NCBI RefSeq assembly: GCF_000550785.1
Contig: NZ_CP004350.1
Coordinates: 662,009 to 726,008 of the forward strand
Direction: 5' to 3'
Origin: Corynebacterium casei LMG S-19264
GTDB lineage: Bacteria > Actinomycetota > Actinomycetes > Mycobacteriales > Mycobacteriaceae
Length of the DNA: 64,000 nucleotides
Below, in pieces: positions 62,579-64,000 of this stretch. The notes under the pieces were generated by a model. That model was not told the origin of the DNA. It made no database searches and saw nothing but the letters and a program-made list of their open reading frames with translations. How positions within the stretch are numbered: the first letter of the stretch is position 1; the number at the start of each line of letters is the position of its first letter. Position numbers and translations under genes: made by a program.

Positions 62579-64000
62579 CTATTGTTCACTGATGAGCTGT
62601 GCTGCGCGTTCACCGATCATCATGCAGGTGATGTTCGGATTGACGGCAACGAGCTGCGGCATGACGGAGGCGTCGACAACGCGCAGGCGGTTGACGCCCT
62701 TGACGCGCAGCTCTGGATCGAGCGGCGACATGTCATCGTCAGCAGAGCCCATGCGGCAGGAACCTGCTGGGTGGTAAACCGTGTTGTGGGTCTTCGCAAC
62801 GTAGTCAGCGATTTCCTCATCGGTTTGCACCTCCGGACCAGGGGAGAGTTCACGCTTGACTACATCGGCAAGCGCTGATTGCGACGAAATCTTGCGGGCC
62901 AGCTTGATGCCTTCGACAGCAATGCGCATGTCATAGCCTTCCTCATCCGTGAAGTAACGAGGATCAACAAGTGGCTTATCGCGGAAATCATTGGAACGCA
63001 GGCGAACCGTTCCGCGGGAGCGCGCGTGGGTCACATTCGGCGTGAGCGCGAATGAGTTCTCCGCGGTTGGGTAGCCCTGACGCAAGGTGTGCATATCAAA
63101 CGGCACGGAACCGTAGTGCATCATCAAATCTGGCAGGTCAGTATCTTCATCAATCTGGGTGAAAATACCGATCTCCCACCACTGGGTGGAGTCTGAGACC
63201 ATATCAACCGTGGTCTCAAAATTGATGACAGCTTCTGGGTGGTCCTGCAGGTTAGAGCCAACGCCAGGGGAGTCCACGCGGACCTCGATGTTGTTTTCCT
63301 TGAGGTGCTCGGCTGGGCCGATTCCTGAGAGCATAAGCAGCTGAGGAGTGTTGATTGCGCCGGCAGAGATGATGACTTCGCGCTTCGCGTTCAAGACGGC
63401 ACGGCGACCGAAAACATCGCGCATGTATTCAATACCCGTTGCATTGTTGTCTTCATCGAAGACGATGCGGGAAACCCACATGTCGGTGAGGATATCCAGG
63501 TTCTCACGGCCTTCGATTGGGTGAAGGTAGGAAACCGAGGAAGAGGAGCGGGTGCCATCCTGCTTCGAGTTGATCTGGAAGAAGTTCGCACCGTGCTTAA
63601 CGGTTTCGCCCTTGTTGAAGGTCTTGCGTGGGATACCGGCTTCTTCGCAGGCATCAAGGACTGCGACACCAACTGGATCGGTTGCCGGAACAGACATGAG
63701 GTTAACCGGACCATCATGGCCGTTCTGGTCACCCTCATGGTCATTGGTCTCTAGCTTCTTAATCAGTGGCAGTACGGTTTCGCGGTTCCAGCCAGTTGCG
63801 CCGAGCTTTTCCCACAGGTCTGCATCTTCTGCTGGGGTGTGAAAAGCGATGCACGAGTTGTGAGACGAACAGCCACCGAGCACCTTTGCGCGTGAGTGGC
63901 GCATGAAGGAGTTGCCGTTTTCCTGCTGTTCGATCGGGTAGTCCCAGTCAAGGCCTGATTCCAGTAGCTCGGGCCAGCGATTAAGGGTGAGCACCTCATC
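62579..64000 (-). CDS. betA: Choline dehydrogenase-like GMC oxidoreductase, N-terminus cut by window
   Basis: FAD-dependent GMC-family enzyme. The frame runs off the right edge, so the N-terminal dinucleotide-binding GxGxxG segment is not seen; about 473 residues are visible. Motifs: the first GMC signature SFMRHSRAKVLGGCSSHN, the second INTPQLLMLSGIGPAEHL, and the C-terminal catalytic region NTVYHPAGSCRMGSADDDMSPLDPELRV...VNPNITCMMIGERAA. Choline dehydrogenase (first step of glycine betaine synthesis) is the closest match; other alcohol dehydrogenases of the family remain possible. Confidence 0.8.
   Translation of the reverse strand, partial: DEVLTLNRWPELLESGLDWDYPIEQQENGNSFMRHSRAKVLGGCSSHNSCIAFHTPAEDADLWEKLGATGWNRETVLPLIKKLETNDHEGDQNGHDGPVNLMSVPATDPVGVAVLDACEEAGIPRKTFNKGETVKHGANFFQINSKQDGTRSSSSVSYLHPIEGRENLDILTDMWVSRIVFDEDNNATGIEYMRDVFGRRAVLNAKREVIISAGAINTPQLLMLSGIGPAEHLKENNIEVRVDSPGVGSNLQDHPEAVINFETTVDMVSDSTQWWEIGIFTQIDEDTDLPDLMMHYGSVPFDMHTLRQGYPTAENSFALTPNVTHARSRGTVRLRSNDFRDKPLVDPRYFTDEEGYDMRIAVEGIKLARKISSQSALADVVKRELSPGPEVQTDEEIADYVAKTHNTVYHPAGSCRMGSADDDMSPLDPELRVKGVNRLRVVDASVMPQLVAVNPNITCMMIGERAAQLISEQ

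Overview
The window looks like a chromosome segment from a Corynebacterium of intermediate G+C. Support for this comes from monomeric NADP-isocitrate dehydrogenase, a metY-metX pair, accBC beside a rhodanese-like gene, pyc, prpR-prpDBC, DtxR-like boxes, and many ATG starts preceded only by a TAnnnT hexamer. Much of the content (folD, metX/metY, icd, a siderophore ABC operon, xthA, trpS, upp, a NlpC/P60 gene, lpdA, prpDBC, pyc, accBC, rhodanese) matches a set I recall as clustered in C. glutamicum; species is not assigned. No rRNA, tRNA, CRISPR array, insertion sequence or prophage integrase was found.

Layout. 1-6.5 kb: end of a PH-domain membrane protein gene, divergent trmL/folD, a DUF3017 gene, the metY-metX methionine pair, an oxidoreductase and an MBL hydrolase. 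6.6-12.2 kb: dps, a hypothetical gene, an M3 peptidase and icd. 12.4-19.2 kb: a five-gene iron-siderophore uptake operon reading left, with a divergent MFS exporter. 19.3-24.1 kb: xthA, a small membrane protein, trpS, a YihY/BrkB membrane protein and an RDD protein with a J-domain-like N-terminus. 24-31.3 kb: a D,D-carboxypeptidase, an adenosine-deaminase-like protein without catalytic residues, two tandem esterases, an unknown duplicated-domain protein, a NlpC/P60 protein and a small helical ESX-associated-like protein. 31.4-35.6 kb: upp, an XRE regulator, an M20 amidohydrolase and lpdA.

35.9-39.3 kb holds three consecutive genes built from Ltp repeats, one apparently starting with CTG. 39.4-44.5 kb is prpR divergent from prpDBC (propionate, 2-methylcitrate cycle). 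44.9-48.4 kb is pyc behind a structured leader. 49.5-58.1 kb is a four-gene Opp/Dpp-type ABC importer followed by a secreted sialidase, with the same 11-base motif upstream of each transcription unit. 58.2-64 kb: accBC, a cysteine-free rhodanese homologue, a Cj0069-family protein and a partial choline dehydrogenase-type GMC oxidoreductase.

How it fits together. Central carbon genes dominate: pyc, icd, prpDBC and accBC cover anaplerosis, TCA, propionyl-CoA disposal and acyl-CoA carboxylation. Iron genes share DtxR-like boxes. The most unusual parts are the Ltp cluster (possible phage exclusion or surface function), two enzyme-family proteins that have lost catalytic residues, the sialidase-transporter module with a shared candidate operator, and several unusual start or promoter arrangements.
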